NCBI GenBank assembly: GCA_015680685.1
Contig: MNCI01006599.1
Coordinates: forward strand, 62,764-126,763
DNA: 64,000 nt
Reading direction: 5' to 3'
Source of the DNA: Gnetum montanum
Taxonomy: Eukaryota; Streptophyta; Gnetopsida; Gnetales; Gnetaceae
The position numbers and the translations under genes were made by a program. This document shows positions 1-11,950 of this stretch, piece after piece. How positions within the stretch are numbered: position 1 is the stretch's first letter; each line of letters starts with the position of its first letter. The notes beneath the pieces were generated by a model, which was not told the origin of the DNA, searched no databases, and saw only the letters and a list, made by a program, of their open reading frames with translations.

Positions 1-443
1 CGGCTAGTCAAGGAATCAGCTTCTTGTCATACTTAGGCTAGTTAGGTGCCTCAGTACGACCGCTTCGAGCACGTGCGTTACGTGTGGTAATCCCAGTAAC
101 TATTAGCGTTTGGTAGCCATAGTTGCACAGTTCAGGGTGTGTACGGCAAGTGGGAACGGATGCTGATGCTAGGACTTAGTGCTGTAGTTAGAATTAGTTT
201 TAGTCTCTCAACCCTTCACCATTTAGCATAGGAGATAAATCAGAAAATACCAAAAAAATCATATACCTCAGACTTGTTTAACCATACACCGTGACACATA
301 CAAAGAGGCCTAGGAAGACAATGAACGATTAACCCCAAGTGTTCCATGGGGCGTTTAGGCATTTAGTCTGCGGAGTTCGACCGGATCATGCGTGCTACGC
401 TCATTTCGTATGGTTGAGTATAGGGGCACCTCGCCACTCATCA
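1..443 (+). repeat. LTR of the Athila-like family, 3' portion (plus orientation)
   Basis: The stretch matches the reverse complement of the LTR at 17,839-18,240, including the segments around CAGTACGACCGCTTCGAGCA and GTGGGAACGGATGCTGATGC. It ends in CACTCATCA, the same 3' terminus as the other family LTRs. No primer-binding site follows, so this is the end of a 3' LTR or a solo LTR. Its 5' part lies outside the window. It abuts an oppositely oriented LTR at 444. Confidence 0.75.
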
Positions 444-985
444 ATTATCTTTCCAATTACACTTGTGATGTACAAAGGTATGGTTAAGTGTAATCAAGGC
501 ATATGATTTTTATTATTTTATGTTTTATGTTCCTTGGTACTTAAAGTAGAGAAATGAAGTAATTTAATGACTAACTTAATTTAACTAGTTAACTAATCCC
601 TATCTAGTCCTAACATAAGCATCCAGTCTCACATTTTGTACATGTCATGAACCTACATATCCACTACTAGGATTACCAATCGTTATGCTACTAGGTGAAC
701 CAAGCAATAATGTTGTTGGGGTTACCAAAAAAATACATGTTTACACTCAAAGTGGTTATACTTATGTGTTTAATCTATTTATCTTAATTAATTAACTAAT
801 CACTTGAACTCTAGTTTAGCTTAATTAATTGCATAATTAATGGAAACAATAAATGCATAAATAAATCATTAATCTATTCTAAGTGCTGCAAGTATTGATC
901 AAAAGGCTAATCTTTATTATCATTCACACTGGTATGGTTCAAGTACAATAGTGCTTAAATAAAGATTCATACACTTTTTGACTCA
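444..985 (-). repeat. LTR of the Athila-like family, partial (minus orientation)
   Basis: This is collinear with the LTR at 12,090-12,640 (CTTGTGATGTACAAAGGTAT, the conserved TACTAGGATTACCAA segments, and AATAAAGATTCATAC). About 130 bp of the expected LTR end at low coordinates is missing because the plus-strand LTR at 1-443 abuts it. Similarity to the 12-kb copy stops near 985, inside the U3 part. Either the LTR is interrupted there or its U3 has diverged beyond recognition. Confidence 0.75.
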
Positions 986-1052
986 TGACATAATAAACTA
1001 GCTTGATAAAACTGAGTGCTCGAGTGTATAAATTAACAACATGACAAAAATT

Positions 1053-1083
1053 ATGGTGTTCATGATACAAAATTGAACACCAT
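1053..1083. repeat. Inverted repeat, 10-bp stem
   Basis: ATGGTGTTCA at 1,053-1,062 is perfectly complementary to TGAACACCAT at 1,074-1,083, leaving an 11-base loop. A related inverted repeat with a 9-bp stem lies at 18,764-18,791, in the sequence next to another LTR. The flanking bases are also similar, so the two sites look homologous. Confidence 0.6.
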
Positions 1084-1189
1084 GACATGACAACACAAAA
1101 TTGGATAGCACATCCTCTGATGGCATGAAGGCAAGTGAGATGATTAGATAGTCCCAGGCGATGGAGGTTCCTATGGTTCTGAAGGAGCT

Positions 1190-3640
1190 TCATCAACTTC
1201 AGGCATGTGTAGTGGCTAAGGTAGCTATGGATGTTTTGCTATGGCTACAACATTTGGTGAAAGGTGAAAGGCATCCAATAATTCCTTCATCTTATCCTCC
1301 TTTTCCTGGGGATCATTCATAGTCCACGTAGCATCACTAATGTTGGCTAGAATGGATATATCCCACAAATAGGGCATCACTAGGAACAACTCATTAATGT
1401 TGATAAACCAGGTAGCAAACTATTTGCGTTCGACATCAAACACCTTTACTACATTCTACAAATCCTAGTATTCATTCATCCTTCTAGCCAAGTTCTTAGT
1501 GGAAAATATTTTATTAGTGTATTTTCCTTTAAGGACTTAGAGTTCAACTTTTGCCATTGCAAGCTTTTGTTTGGTGTCTTTGTGATGAGCCTTATACAAC
1601 AAGAACGAGCTAGCCACCTGCTTCTTTAGTTCTGACCATGGTTGTTTGGTAGTCAATATAGCTAGGTTTGCATATTGGAAATTTGGAAGCACCATGTATT
1701 CTATCATCTCCTTAATCTACAACTCCTTAATGTAGATTTCTGCGTTATTGTAGGTATCTTTCCCATCAATGATAGGTTGCCAAACTTCTCTTTCTTGGTG
1801 GAGTTGTTGGAGGGTTTCATTTACTTTTACCTTTAGCAACTAGATGCACTTTTTATTCACTTCTTTTCGTAGATCGACCTAATCTCTGTAATGATCTTTG
1901 TTCACTTCTTTTTGTAGATCAACCTAATCTCTATAATGATCTTTGACTCTTTCAAATTTAAGAGCCTCTAATTTCCAAGTGGCTACCTCTATTACAATCT
2001 TCTAGAAAAGTGCATAAACCTTCTCCATGGAGAGGTTTCTATTTTTAGTTAATCTCCTTAGCTCCACATTTTCTCTAGCCAATTGCTCTTATTATTGATG
2101 GATAAAGTCGATTAATTGTTATTTATGCTGATCAACATTTCATAGGTGATGGTTCTTTATGGTTAGTTGCATATTCTCTTGGTGCGTCTGATCCAAGGCC
2201 TTCTAAATTTTGTGTTGTATATCCTCTACCAAGGATTGGTAGAACATTGTCATCTCCATTGCACCCTCAACCCCTTCCAATCTAGTCTAAAGTTGTACAC
2301 GATCTTCATCTCTTATCAATGCCAAGTTGAGGAAAGTAGGGTCAACAATTTGAGCTCTTAATTTAACAACTTTAGTAGCCAAGAATTTGTTCAGCTCCTT
2401 GGATGTTTTGAGTTGCCCCTCCAAGATAATGTTTTTGACCCTTGCCTCTAGTAGCTCTAACTAGGTTGTAGTAATATTATTTGAAAGATCAAAGACATTT
2501 GAAATTAATTACTTGATTTCCACCAGTTGGTCTAGTAGTTCTTCATGTTGTGCTACACTTATTCTACTACTTATGATCCCTGAAGATGGCTACATATCTT
2601 TAAGTGTAGTGAAATTTGGTATAGACATCGTAGATGCATTGAGAGTCTCAGCTATTCTATCAGCAAGCATCTCTATTGTTGTCTTCTACCCTTGGTGTTG
2701 CATCACCAGTATTGTTGCCTCCTCACCTTTCTCCAAGCACACCAAGAAGGTTGTGACATTTCCAAAGATTTTTGGGAGTGGCTGCTATTCCACGAGAAAT
2801 CCATGACCTCTCTAGTACTAAGATTCAACCTAGTGGACAACTAGGTTTGTTGGGCTGAGAAAATGGATCCACCTCCCTTCATCAGCCTCATTGTTGAAGC
2901 CATCTCATTTAGGTAACTCATTTTTAGTTGGTACATAGATGGGTCCCTACCACTCATGCCTGCTCATTGCTCTTGTTAACTCAAGAGTCATTCTCAATAT
3001 TTGCACAACCATTGGGATGTTGCAACAACATCTGGAATAGTTGTTTGAGTGGTAGGTGGAGGTGGTGGTTGCTACTCCTCTTCATGAATGATCATTACAA
3101 GTGTTTTATCTTTCATCATCTCCACCCAATTAATGGTCAAAGCATGCCTAATAGCATCATTCATATAATAGACTATCCCCCCCTCTTACAAAGTTTTTTG
3201 ATGAGGCATGGAAAGAGGAGTGCCTTCCTTCCACATTCATTTTCTTTAAACCTCTTCTCCATATCCAGATAGATCATCTGTGGAAGGTTGATAGGGAATC
3301 TCCCACATAGAGTAGTGCATGAACAAATAGAAAAGGTAGTGATTTTGTTGGGCCTCATTGTGGGGTTTAGGTGAAAGGCCATAATCTTGCAGTGGATCCT
3401 TTCTGCCGGTGTGAGCACATCAAACTCCTTGTAATTGACACCATAGCACTATCACATCCATTCCTTTTTAATGTTAAGGTCTACCTTCATTGAAATCTCA
3501 GCAAGATTTTTCCTAGTTTCTAGCAACCTAAGCACTTCAACAATGGCCTACATTAAGTAGAACACTGAGATGTCATTTCTCTCTTGGTTGAGATAGTCCT
3601 CATTGCTGTGTGTGTTTACCTTTTGGTGTCATCTATAGTG
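1190..3640 (-). pseudogene. Decayed retroelement accessory ORF: plant-transposon-protein-like domain plus coiled coil
   Basis: Read on the minus strand this is coding-like throughout but carries many stops. At about 3,415-3,175 the translation LTPAERIHCKIMAF, then an INLP-like segment, then LLFPCLIKKLC resembles the domain annotated in plant genomes as 'putative plant transposon protein', where a conserved FPSLIT-x-LC stretch closes the domain. From about 2,450 to 1,200 the product is rich in K, E, L and Q with heptad character, i.e. a likely long coiled coil. A 45-bp in-frame duplication at 1,856-1,945 repeats 15 residues inside it. The order (globular domain then coiled coil) is known for accessory ORFs of Athila-type elements. 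The function of such proteins is unknown. No intact start can be chosen. Confidence 0.55.
1856..1945 (-). repeat. 45-bp tandem duplication in coiled-coil region
   Basis: Units 1,856-1,900 and 1,901-1,945 differ at only a few bases and preserve reading frame. They duplicate a 15-residue charged segment (core DHYRDQ-like, with stop-generating changes) in the accessory ORF. Confidence 0.85.
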
Positions 3641-3929
3641 ACAACACATCCATGGATTAGTAGATATAATGTGTAACTTCAAATTTTTGAATACCTTATC
3701 TCATTGATTAGTTACACTTTGGCTAATATTTTATTAATCATTTATTATAAATGTCACCAGAGCTTGTTGGAAAGGTTTAACTCTTGTAATTTGGTGCTTA
3801 AATGTTGATTTCTTAGTTAAACCTTTGTTAGCGTTAGAAAAATGGCAAAACATTTTCTATAAAAATGGGATATTTGTGGCCCCTGCACCCAAGATCTTAC
3901 CTTCAGTAGCTACAAGGTTAAAGAACGGT

Positions 3930-4250
3930 GTGATTTGAATAAACAGTTAGAAAGTTATAGTCTCTGGCATGTTCTGTGTTCTATAAATTTGAAAAACTTC
4001 CTTGGCGTTTGTAAACAAATGTGACAATTTCAAAGTGGGATTGCACATATTTATACTATTGTTTTCACTACGTTAATAGGGCTATGTATGCAGGGCCTTG
4101 TATATGTGTCTATTGCATCGACAGGGCCTTGTATACAGAGCCTGTAGATGAAATTTTCAAATGTGAATATCTTAAAAAATACAAGGAATTTTTTAATCAA
4201 TTCGGGATCCATGGAGTTCCAAAAAGGTGTAGAATATGAAGAAATCATCA
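3930..4250 (-). repeat. U3 portion of the 3' LTR of element 1
   Basis: The segment aligns with the U3 part of the LTR at 12,640-12,896: ACAAATGTGACAATTTCAAA against ACAAATATGACATCAACTTC, followed by GGGCTATG and repeated AGGGCCTTGTATA blocks. It ends in ATCATCA like the other copies. A minus-strand TATA box (TATAAATA) lies at 4,048-4,055. If it belongs with 444-985, the intervening 2.9 kb is an insertion into this LTR. Confidence 0.55.
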
Positions 4251-5740
4251 AAGAGGATCTCTAATAGCTCAAAAATTAAAAATTCTGATGGAGAGTATGT
4301 GTATATAATAAAATATGTAAAGGAGCACATGGTTTGATGTAGAAGATGGATGTACAAAAGATTATGTTTGCAAGAATGTCTAAGGATAAGGTGCTTATCA
4401 AATCCAAGAAAGACCTATGTAAGTGGATCCTCCCCATAGCAAGCACATGCCTTTTTTGCCCTTGCATAACCTCAACCTAAAGAGTTCGTGGGCCCCATAG
4501 GTGATTAATGGTTGATGGAATTTAAGGATCAAAACTTGAAAGATTCTACTCAAGAATTTAAGTACGTCACACCAAGACACTGAATCAAGAACATGGACTT
4601 CGATAGTGAGGTGAATTCTAAACAATAGAGACAAATGATGATGAAGGTGGAATGGAATTCCAAATTGAGGTCATAAGAAGTTCCTTGTGGAATTTCTGTT
4701 TAAAATGACTTGAGAAGATTCATCCATAGTCTAGACTAAAACCAACCACTTTTAGTGACTTTGCATTACCACTCCAAGATCAATCCACCTCCTTGAGATA
4801 CAAGAGGCTCCCATAGAACAACCACTATTCCATAAAGAGAAGAAAAAATAAGTAGGAAGTGAGAGAGGACCTTAGTTAGAGTGGACCTTCAAGCATGGGT
4901 AACATGTATTTCTAGTTCCATAACCAGTGCTTGTAGCCCATTTATTTATCTAAGGGGTGTGCTTTGAATTCCCATCATGTGTTGTTTTATTTTGTTTTTG
5001 TTTTATTTTATTGTGTTTTATTTTTTTTCTTCATTTTTTTGGATGGGAACCACACCATGCAAAGACTTTATTTGACTTCTTGTTATTGGTTAGAACAGTA
5101 AGAAGTCTATGAAAATACTCAACCACCCAAGTAGAGGAGTACAAAGAGTATTGAGTTCCCTTGAAGTCACATGCTCTACAAACCTTTGAATCCTTTCCAG
5201 TTCTAGAAACTACTAAGGTTACAAGTTTATTAAAATTTTATTTACTAAATGGGACCTCAAATTTCCAAAACAAAGAGAACCATAGAGTGTGTGGATGGGT
5301 GGATGTCATGGACTCACTACCTATTCCATGAAACAAAAACCATGTCTTAGCCATCAATACAAAAATTTAAAAATAGAAACTAGACCTTAACAAACAAAAC
5401 ATTAACCAAAAACCACCATTAGTAGTAGCTAAAGCACCATTGTCCTATTGGCATAAAGCATGTTTATTGACAAGAATTAGAAAATTACACTAAAATAAAG
5501 TAAAATATATATGAAAGTGTAAAATATTGAAGAAAGATTTAAATGTACTAACAATGGTGTAAAACAAGAAATTGTGTATAATAGGAAAAAATTTTAAAAA
5601 TCAAAAAGGTGTAAAATAAATAATTTGCAAAAAAAAAATGTGTAAAAAAAATAGAAAAGCTGAGAACCACATATATGAATAACATGGATGGCTATCTCCC
5701 CCATGATTGAGTGAAAGGAGGAGATTCAAAAACTTAAGCA
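4251..5740 (-). other. Non-coding 3' internal region of element 1
   Basis: There is no convincing reading frame. The region is shared with 19,340-20,560 (element 3), and in reverse orientation with 45,930-46,735 (element 5), so it is a genuine part of the family. Shared landmarks are GTGCTTGTAGCCCA, ACACCATGCAAAGACTT and the AT-rich stretch ending near CTCCCCCATGATTGAGTG. It contains T-rich runs at 4,980-5,040 and A-rich runs at 5,580-5,660. Confidence 0.7.
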
Positions 5741-6850
5741 TGGTTGTCCATCCGTTGAGGTATTTGTTGCACTGGCTTGCAAGGGCTCATGGAAATGCTT
5801 TATCTGTTGGATGTTGAGCAACTATTTTTTGTTTGGGATTTCAAGTTTGTATATGATCATGGCCCTAGAAGGAAAGGTTTCATCAATTATATAAGGCCCT
5901 TCCCACAATGTTTGGAATTTAGTTTTTTTAGGTACATGTGTGGGATTCTAATCGAAAACCTTATCTCCCAGCTAAAATATCACTTTTCGTATTCTAAGGT
6001 CATGACATTGTTTGTTGAATGCCTTGTGTACTTCATTCAAGGATAGGGCTACTAGTAGGTGTTCATCTAGCACATCTAGATTGATTAGTCTTTCTTTTTG
6101 TACCAAAATTAAGTCAACTTCTAGGTCACAGGCCGTTGAAAATGTATAGAGCTCAGATTGAATTGAAAGCATTAGAATTTTTTCATACACTAACTTGTAG
6201 GGAGAGTAGTTGATAGGGAGTTTAGATGTTGAGTGGTAGGCCCAAAGGACATTGCTGAGTTTTGTGCTCTAATGTCTTCTATATTTGCTAATAGTTCTTG
6301 TTAGAATCTTTGTGATCTCCCTGTTAATCACCTTAGCTTGATCATTGACTTGGGGGTCATAGGGTGTTGTTAATTTATGTTCAAAACCCTAAGCATGACA
6401 CGAGTTTGTAAAAAGTATCATATGTAAAATGGGTTTTGTTGTCAGAAATCAATACACATGGAACCCCAAACCTATTCACAACATTTTTTGTACAAATCGA
6501 GTAGTAGTGGATGATGTACTATCACTGATGGCTACTACTTCTACTCATTTGGTATAGTAGTCAATGATGATAATTATATACACCTTCTCATTGGACATTA
6601 GTGTAATGAGACCCATGAAGTCAATGTCCAATATGTTAAAGGGCTTTAGTAGTTGAATCCACTATTGAGGATCCTTCAATCATGTGGTCATCCCACCCTC
6701 TCATTGACAACGCTCATAGGATCAGACAAATTCATAGGTGTCCCTAAAGATTATGGGCCAATAGTATCCTACCATCAAGATTTTTATGGTCATGCATCTC
6801 TTAGCATAGTGACATCCACAAGGGCCTTCATGAGCATCTTGAGAAGTCAC
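5740..6850 (-). pseudogene. Integrase domain of element 1 (Athila-like), degenerate
   Basis: Integrase inserts the cDNA into host DNA through a DDE active site. On the minus strand the core reads DIDFMGL (first Asp), then a YTK segment, then a frame-shifted SDNKTHF-type motif (second Asp), then NDQAKVINREITKIL. The last motif corresponds to the family's conserved NGQAE-V-NREIK stretch; the catalytic Glu position is Lys here. The C-terminal part continues through YSPYKLVYEK, then RLINLDVLDE and KPFLLGP at 6,190-5,880. Several in-frame stops and at least one frameshift make it inactive. It lies downstream of RNase H as expected for gypsy elements. Confidence 0.75.
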
Positions 6851-7099
6851 AATTGATTTGCATCAAGGACACACTAAAGAATTAGGCCATTGGCACACAC
6901 CTTGTAAAGGTGTCCATTGATTTCCATGAAGTGCATAGCCTAATGAAGAAACTATTATTTCTTCCTATGGTCCAGATCTTGTGGCATCTCTTGAGTAAGA
7001 AGATAAGTGAGTACTTCATCATAACATTTTGGTTTTGTAGGCATTTATTTACTTATAGCACGAGCAAAGAAGAGTTCATTAGGAAATAGATCGGATAGT

Positions 7100-8430
7100 G
7101 GACTTTCCTCTCTTTGTTATCCCATCACAACTGAGATAGGTGATCAGCGACCACATTCTTAATCTCTTTTTGATCTACCATTGTAAGATCAAATTCGTAC
7201 AAGATCACTAGCCACCATATGACATGGGGACTCACCATTGGTTTGTTCATGAGGAAGTCGATGGTACTATGATCAATGTAAACAAACACTTTATATCCAG
7301 GCACATAGTGCCTAAAATTTTCTAGAGCATACACCACCATCATCAATTCTTTTTCTATGGTGGTGTAATTTAGTTATGCATCCACAATGCTTCTACTTGC
7401 ACAGTGGATGTAATATGGACATTTCTTATCGTCTAAATACATAAGCACAACTTCCAAGGTGTAGTTAGATGCATCCATCATGATATGAAATGGTCTAGAC
7501 AAATTAGGTGCTCATAGAATTTTTGCATTTTTGCATTCCTTGGTCCAAATGAAAGGAGCATCTTTCTTTTTAGATCAATTGATTGTTTCACGATCTTAGA
7601 GAAATTCTCTCTGAATCACCGATAGTAGCCAATGTGTCCAAGGAATGACTAAACATCTTTGACAATTTTGAGTTGATAGATAATTTCTTGGATGATCCTT
7701 ATCTTTTTGGGGTCTACCTTAATCCCTTCCTAGAAAATTATGTGTCCCAGTACAATGCCTTCTTGTATTATGAGATGATTCTTTTGCCAGTTAAGCCGCA
7801 GATTTATTTCCACACATATTTTTAACACTTGCTTAAGGAAATGCAAGGCTTGCTCAAATGTACCATCATAAGTGGAGAAGTCATCCATGAAGACTTCCAC
7901 TTTGCTATCTATTTTTTGTTGAAAGATGCTTAAGAGTAGACATTGAAAAGTGGTAGGATAATTGCACCAACCAAAAGGCATCTTGTAATATGAAAAGTTT
8001 CCCCAGGGACTTATGAATGATGTTTTGGCTTGATCTTCTAGTGCAATTTGGATTTGGTTATAGCCACTATAACCATCCAGAAAACTATAACAGCAATGCC
8101 CAAATATGGTGTCCAACACCTGATTAACAAAAGGCAATGAAAAATGATCTTTGAATATTACCATGTTCAATAGCCCAAAGTTAATACAAGCCTATCATTT
8201 TTCACCTCTCTCTAGAACTGTCAAAAGTGGGCTAACCCATTCACTATTTACAATGAGGTAGATGAACCCTGTCTTAAGGACTTACTTAATCTCCTTCTTG
8301 GCAATTTGCTTCAATTTTGGATTGAACCACCATTATGGTTGCCTCCTTGGCTTCATGGACAGGTCAATATAAATGTAGTGCTGGCATATCAATAGATCAA
8401 TCCTAGTGAGTTAAGGGTATGACCAAGCAA
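7100..8430 (-). pseudogene. Reverse transcriptase and RNase H of element 1 (Athila-like)
   Basis: RT copies element RNA into DNA, and RNase H removes the RNA strand. An open 146-residue segment at 8,170-7,730 contains KDHFSLPF, FLDGYSGYNQIQIA, KMPFGWCNYPTTFQ and VFMDDFSTY. The last holds the catalytic FMDD (YMDD-type) box, and the segment ends in GIVLGHIIF. Upstream bases (8,170-8,430) give the N-terminal NPKLKQIAKKEI and EWVSPL pieces with stops. RNase H follows at 7,600-7,120, ending YIDHSTIDFLMNKP and VVADHLSQL. These motifs are typical of the Athila clade. Stops and frame changes separate the blocks. Confidence 0.85.
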
Positions 8431-8779
8431 AGGCTATTGGTCATTTCTTGATCACTTTCAATAATTTTTCTTTTTGCTCGAAAGAAATTCTGGCATTAAG
8501 TATGACTAGCTTGTCATTTTTTAAGAATGCATATTCTAGGCTAGTAAGTAGAGCTTCCAACTCTAAGGGCTCTTGTTCAAAATTCTTAGGGATCTCCAAC
8601 TCTTCCCAATTGGTATCATTATTTTCATTATTAGAGAGTTTGTGATGAGCTTGCTCAAGTTCATCTATGCCTGCAACATAGGCACATGTTAGGCTTTCAC
8701 CAAGTCAAATGGATATTGTGCTACTATCAGAATTAGAGATCAGTCACTGGGTTTCCTCTTGTGTTGTGGCTTTTGCGTA

Positions 8780-9310
8780 TAGACACCTTTGAATATCTAC
8801 TTCATGTGCACACTACTTGCATGCAAAAAGAGATGTTCATTTTGTTGCCCAAAGTTTCTACACACAATTGCACCCAGTATCTCTATACGCGATGCATAGA
8901 ACTCATATTTTCTTGATCTTTCCACATGCATTTTCTTTAGATATTTCTAGGGAAAGATATCTTATGCCCATTCGTGCATCTATAGTACTTAACCATGTAC
9001 TTTCCATAATGATTTGGAAGTCCCCTTATAGTTTTTAACCTTGATTACTAGGAAATCAATAGGATAAGAGAACCCACAGACAGTGCTCATGATGTCTTTG
9101 TCTAGTTCCAATGGAACAATGATGGACTGATCGACCAATTCCAATCTAATATTGCTTTTCTTGAGAGGTGGTAGATTCTAGGTAGTATACATGTCATGAG
9201 AGATCAAGTTCACACCAGAACCTAAATCAAGAAGAGCCCTACATGGTTCATTCCCAACAATCTATAGATAGATAAGGTGACTCCTAGGATTGGCTAATTT
9301 CCTAGGAAGG
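8780..9310 (-). pseudogene. Aspartic protease domain of element 1
   Basis: The protease cleaves the gag-pol polyprotein. The minus-strand translation gives ALLDLGSGVNLIS, where the D-L/S-G active-site triplet of retroviral-type proteases is recognisable. PPLKKSNIRLELVDQSI and FLVIKVKNYKG follow, matching the parallel blocks in elements 3, 4 and 5. A frameshift disrupts the later MGRA-W-type segment that is intact in element 3. Confidence 0.7.
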
Positions 9311-9949
9311 TTGCCAACCTAAATCCAATCAGATATGACACGAGTAAGCATAACAATATGGATTTTAGGCAACATTTGGTTTAAAGGGGATCCAATGAAA
9401 TGATTTGCAAAGGGTGAGCTAAGAGTAGGGTGACTAGCTGCCTAAGTCTGTGAGGGCTTAGTAGGGATGTTTGATTGAAGGAAGGATCATTTACAAGCAC
9501 AAGGTTCTAAACCCCTCGGTAGATGAACCAATTATAGATTGATGGCTTTGGTAGCATTATGTTGCTACAGCTAGGCTAGAAGTTCATCCTACATAGATGG
9601 AGCAAGTGGTAGTTAGATTGAGGATGGAGGAATGAGGGCAAGGATAAGAGAAGAATTGGAATGAAATGTGGCATCCCTCCTAGAATGTGGAGAGTGAGCT
9701 CTGTAGTACTCAAGAAGGTACTGCTCATGCTGAAAGGGAGAAACATAGCTAGAAGAGTCACATGGAGAGTCACCACCAAGGGAGATACCCATATGGATCT
9801 AGTTGCCTGTAAAGGTACTACTACCTTGGTGGTGGCATCCCCCATGATTGTGGTTGGTGCCACTATTGGTTTACTCGTATGATTGCAATAGAGTTCCACT
9901 TGCATAATACTATTGATGTTGATGGAACTACCTAGGATTTCCTTGAGGG

Positions 9950-11760
9950 TAAGGTAATCTTCTGGGTGCTAGTCATGGATTTAAAGCATACACCCTAGAC
10001 TCTTGTAAGTGTGAAATGAGAGGGAAACATCCCTTAGGATGTTCATATTAGTAGATGTCACACCCACAATCATCATCTAATTTAGTTTCTACAACTTCAT
10101 CTACTATAGTAATTTTTCTCTTACCCCTTTGGTAGGCATGTTCAACTTCTTTCTGCCTCCTATGGTTATGATGACTACTTTGTTTTCTAGATTCTTTAGT
10201 GATTTTTAGAGTAGTTTAGAATTTTTCATCCAACTAATACCACATTTTATCCACCTTGACTAAAATTTTAGATAGATTTTTGAATTAGCAAGGTCTTTCT
10301 GTTTACCACCTCATCAAGTGATGGTTCTTCCTTGTTGTCACAAAATCAAACCTCCCTCTTTTTGATGGAAGTATCCCTATTGTATTCCTATGTACTTTCA
10401 CATTTTTTGAACTCTTCTTCTTCTTTTACTATCTACTCAATTAGCCTTTGGATTTTATGGGCTCAGATTTTTGATAGTCTCCCTTGGGCATAGACCCCAA
10501 GAGTTCTCCTTGTTTCTAATTTAAGTCTATCAATGATATGGCAAAGTTTTTCCCATTGAAAATAACCATGGCTAGGGCATCAGTGTATGAGAGAATATTA
10601 TCTAGCCATGGCAGTGTTCAAGGGTTCATGGTTTCCTTGCTTCCATCTTTGGATCTACCTTCTCAAAATAGATAGTTTGAAGTATGTATGATACTTATCA
10701 TTAAATAGTAACATTGTACTCCACCTATGGATAAATTCTAGCTCCAACAATCGGTACCAACTTTCTACTTCCTTGATGAGTGTCCTAGGAAATAACTTTA
10801 ATTTCTATGAATCATTTTCAATGTTCTATAAGGAACAAGCATCTTGAAAATCTTGAATATGTGTTTGTGGATCAGAGTTATATCCCCCCTTAAATTTGAG
10901 AATATTATTCATATTAAGTCATCTGATCTAACTTTCTTTCACATGCCTAGTTGGAATTTTTACAACCTTTGCAATATTTAGCAAGCTTCAAGTTACCAGC
11001 AAAGGTTCATCATCATCATTATTTCATTATCACTAATGATTTTCTCTATTACCCCTTCGTTCATTGTGGGCCAGGTGATCATTATTGTTGTCCTGCTATT
11101 CATCTCCATGATAGTTGTGGTTTCTGTAGCATTTGTTGGAACCAAAAGAGGAAGAAGAAAAAAATGAAAATGAAGAGGGTAAAGATGGAGGAGGACTTTC
11201 ACCATCATGCTATCTACCAACTTGCCTTTGGTTTTCATGGCCACATTCATCAGGTTTCTTATCCTCTTGATGCTTGTTCAAGCCCTTACCTTGATGGCCA
11301 TCCTTGCCTGAACTTGTGTTGTTGATAGTAAGATGTAGATTTAGGACTGTACCCCCATCACCAATAACTAAGGGTGGAGAATCGGCATGTTGAGAGCCCC
11401 TAGAGGAAGGGTCCTCATTGTTTTCTTGGTTAAGCAGGAACAAGGGATTGGTGAACTATTTTCACTTCACAACCTCATGATGCCTCTACTGGTATCGATC
11501 TCTCTTGCATTGTGTTTCAATGGGATGGTAGTCCCAGTAGTCATAATCATGCACAACGTACTCCTCTTGAAGATCCTAAATTCCCAACCTCTTAAGAATT
11601 TGAAGTAGCATCATAGGCATAAATTTGATCAGGAGGCATTACAATGTTGCCTTCCATATCACGCTAGCGTAGTTATTCATCTTGATGCAAGATGAAGGTG
11701 AAGTCAGGCACATACTCATCTGGATGAGTATATATCACCTTGCATTCTTGAGGAATGGAT
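9950..11760 (-). pseudogene. gag of element 1 (Athila-like), degenerate
   Basis: Gag forms the virus-like particle that packages element RNA. The region parallels the better preserved gag of element 3 (21,900-23,885) block by block: an N-terminal segment near 11,750, a capsid-like core near 10,950-10,440, and the C-terminal tail with the cysteine-containing EHPKGC and HLQESRVYALNP pieces near 10,060-9,980. Stops are frequent. A proline/serine-rich linker to the protease lies at 9,900-9,350. Start is not resolvable. Confidence 0.7.
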
Positions 11761-11931
11761 GATTTTGTATCATCTCACTTGTGAGAAAAAGATATTTTGC
11801 AATACAAATAAGATAATCAGTGTGCTTATATGATTATATATATTATGAGAATGGTATTGGCCTTAGGGTTCGTCCAACGATGTTAATGTTGTTCATTAAA
11901 CCCACATAGTGCAAATTTTAAATAAAAAGTG

Positions 11932-11950
11932 TCCCTCGCAACAACGCTAA
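11932..11950 (-). other. Primer-binding site of element 1 (tRNA-Asp type, decayed)
   Basis: Directly inside the 5' LTR, the minus strand reads TTAGCGTTGTTGCGAGGGA. The complement of the plant tRNA-Asp 3' end is TTGGCGCCGTTGCCGGGGA, a 14 of 19 match with mostly transition differences. The position, one base inside the LTR terminus, is the same in the other copies. Confidence 0.7.

Noticed and set aside
2928-3272. Plus-strand ORF of 114 codons
   Set aside because: Antisense to the accessory ORF domain; residues show no conserved pattern.
10951-11325. Plus-strand ORF of 124 codons
   Set aside because: Antisense shadow of the gag region of element 1; the minus-strand reading matches gag in elements 2, 3 and 5, while the plus reading is His/Cys-rich low complexity.
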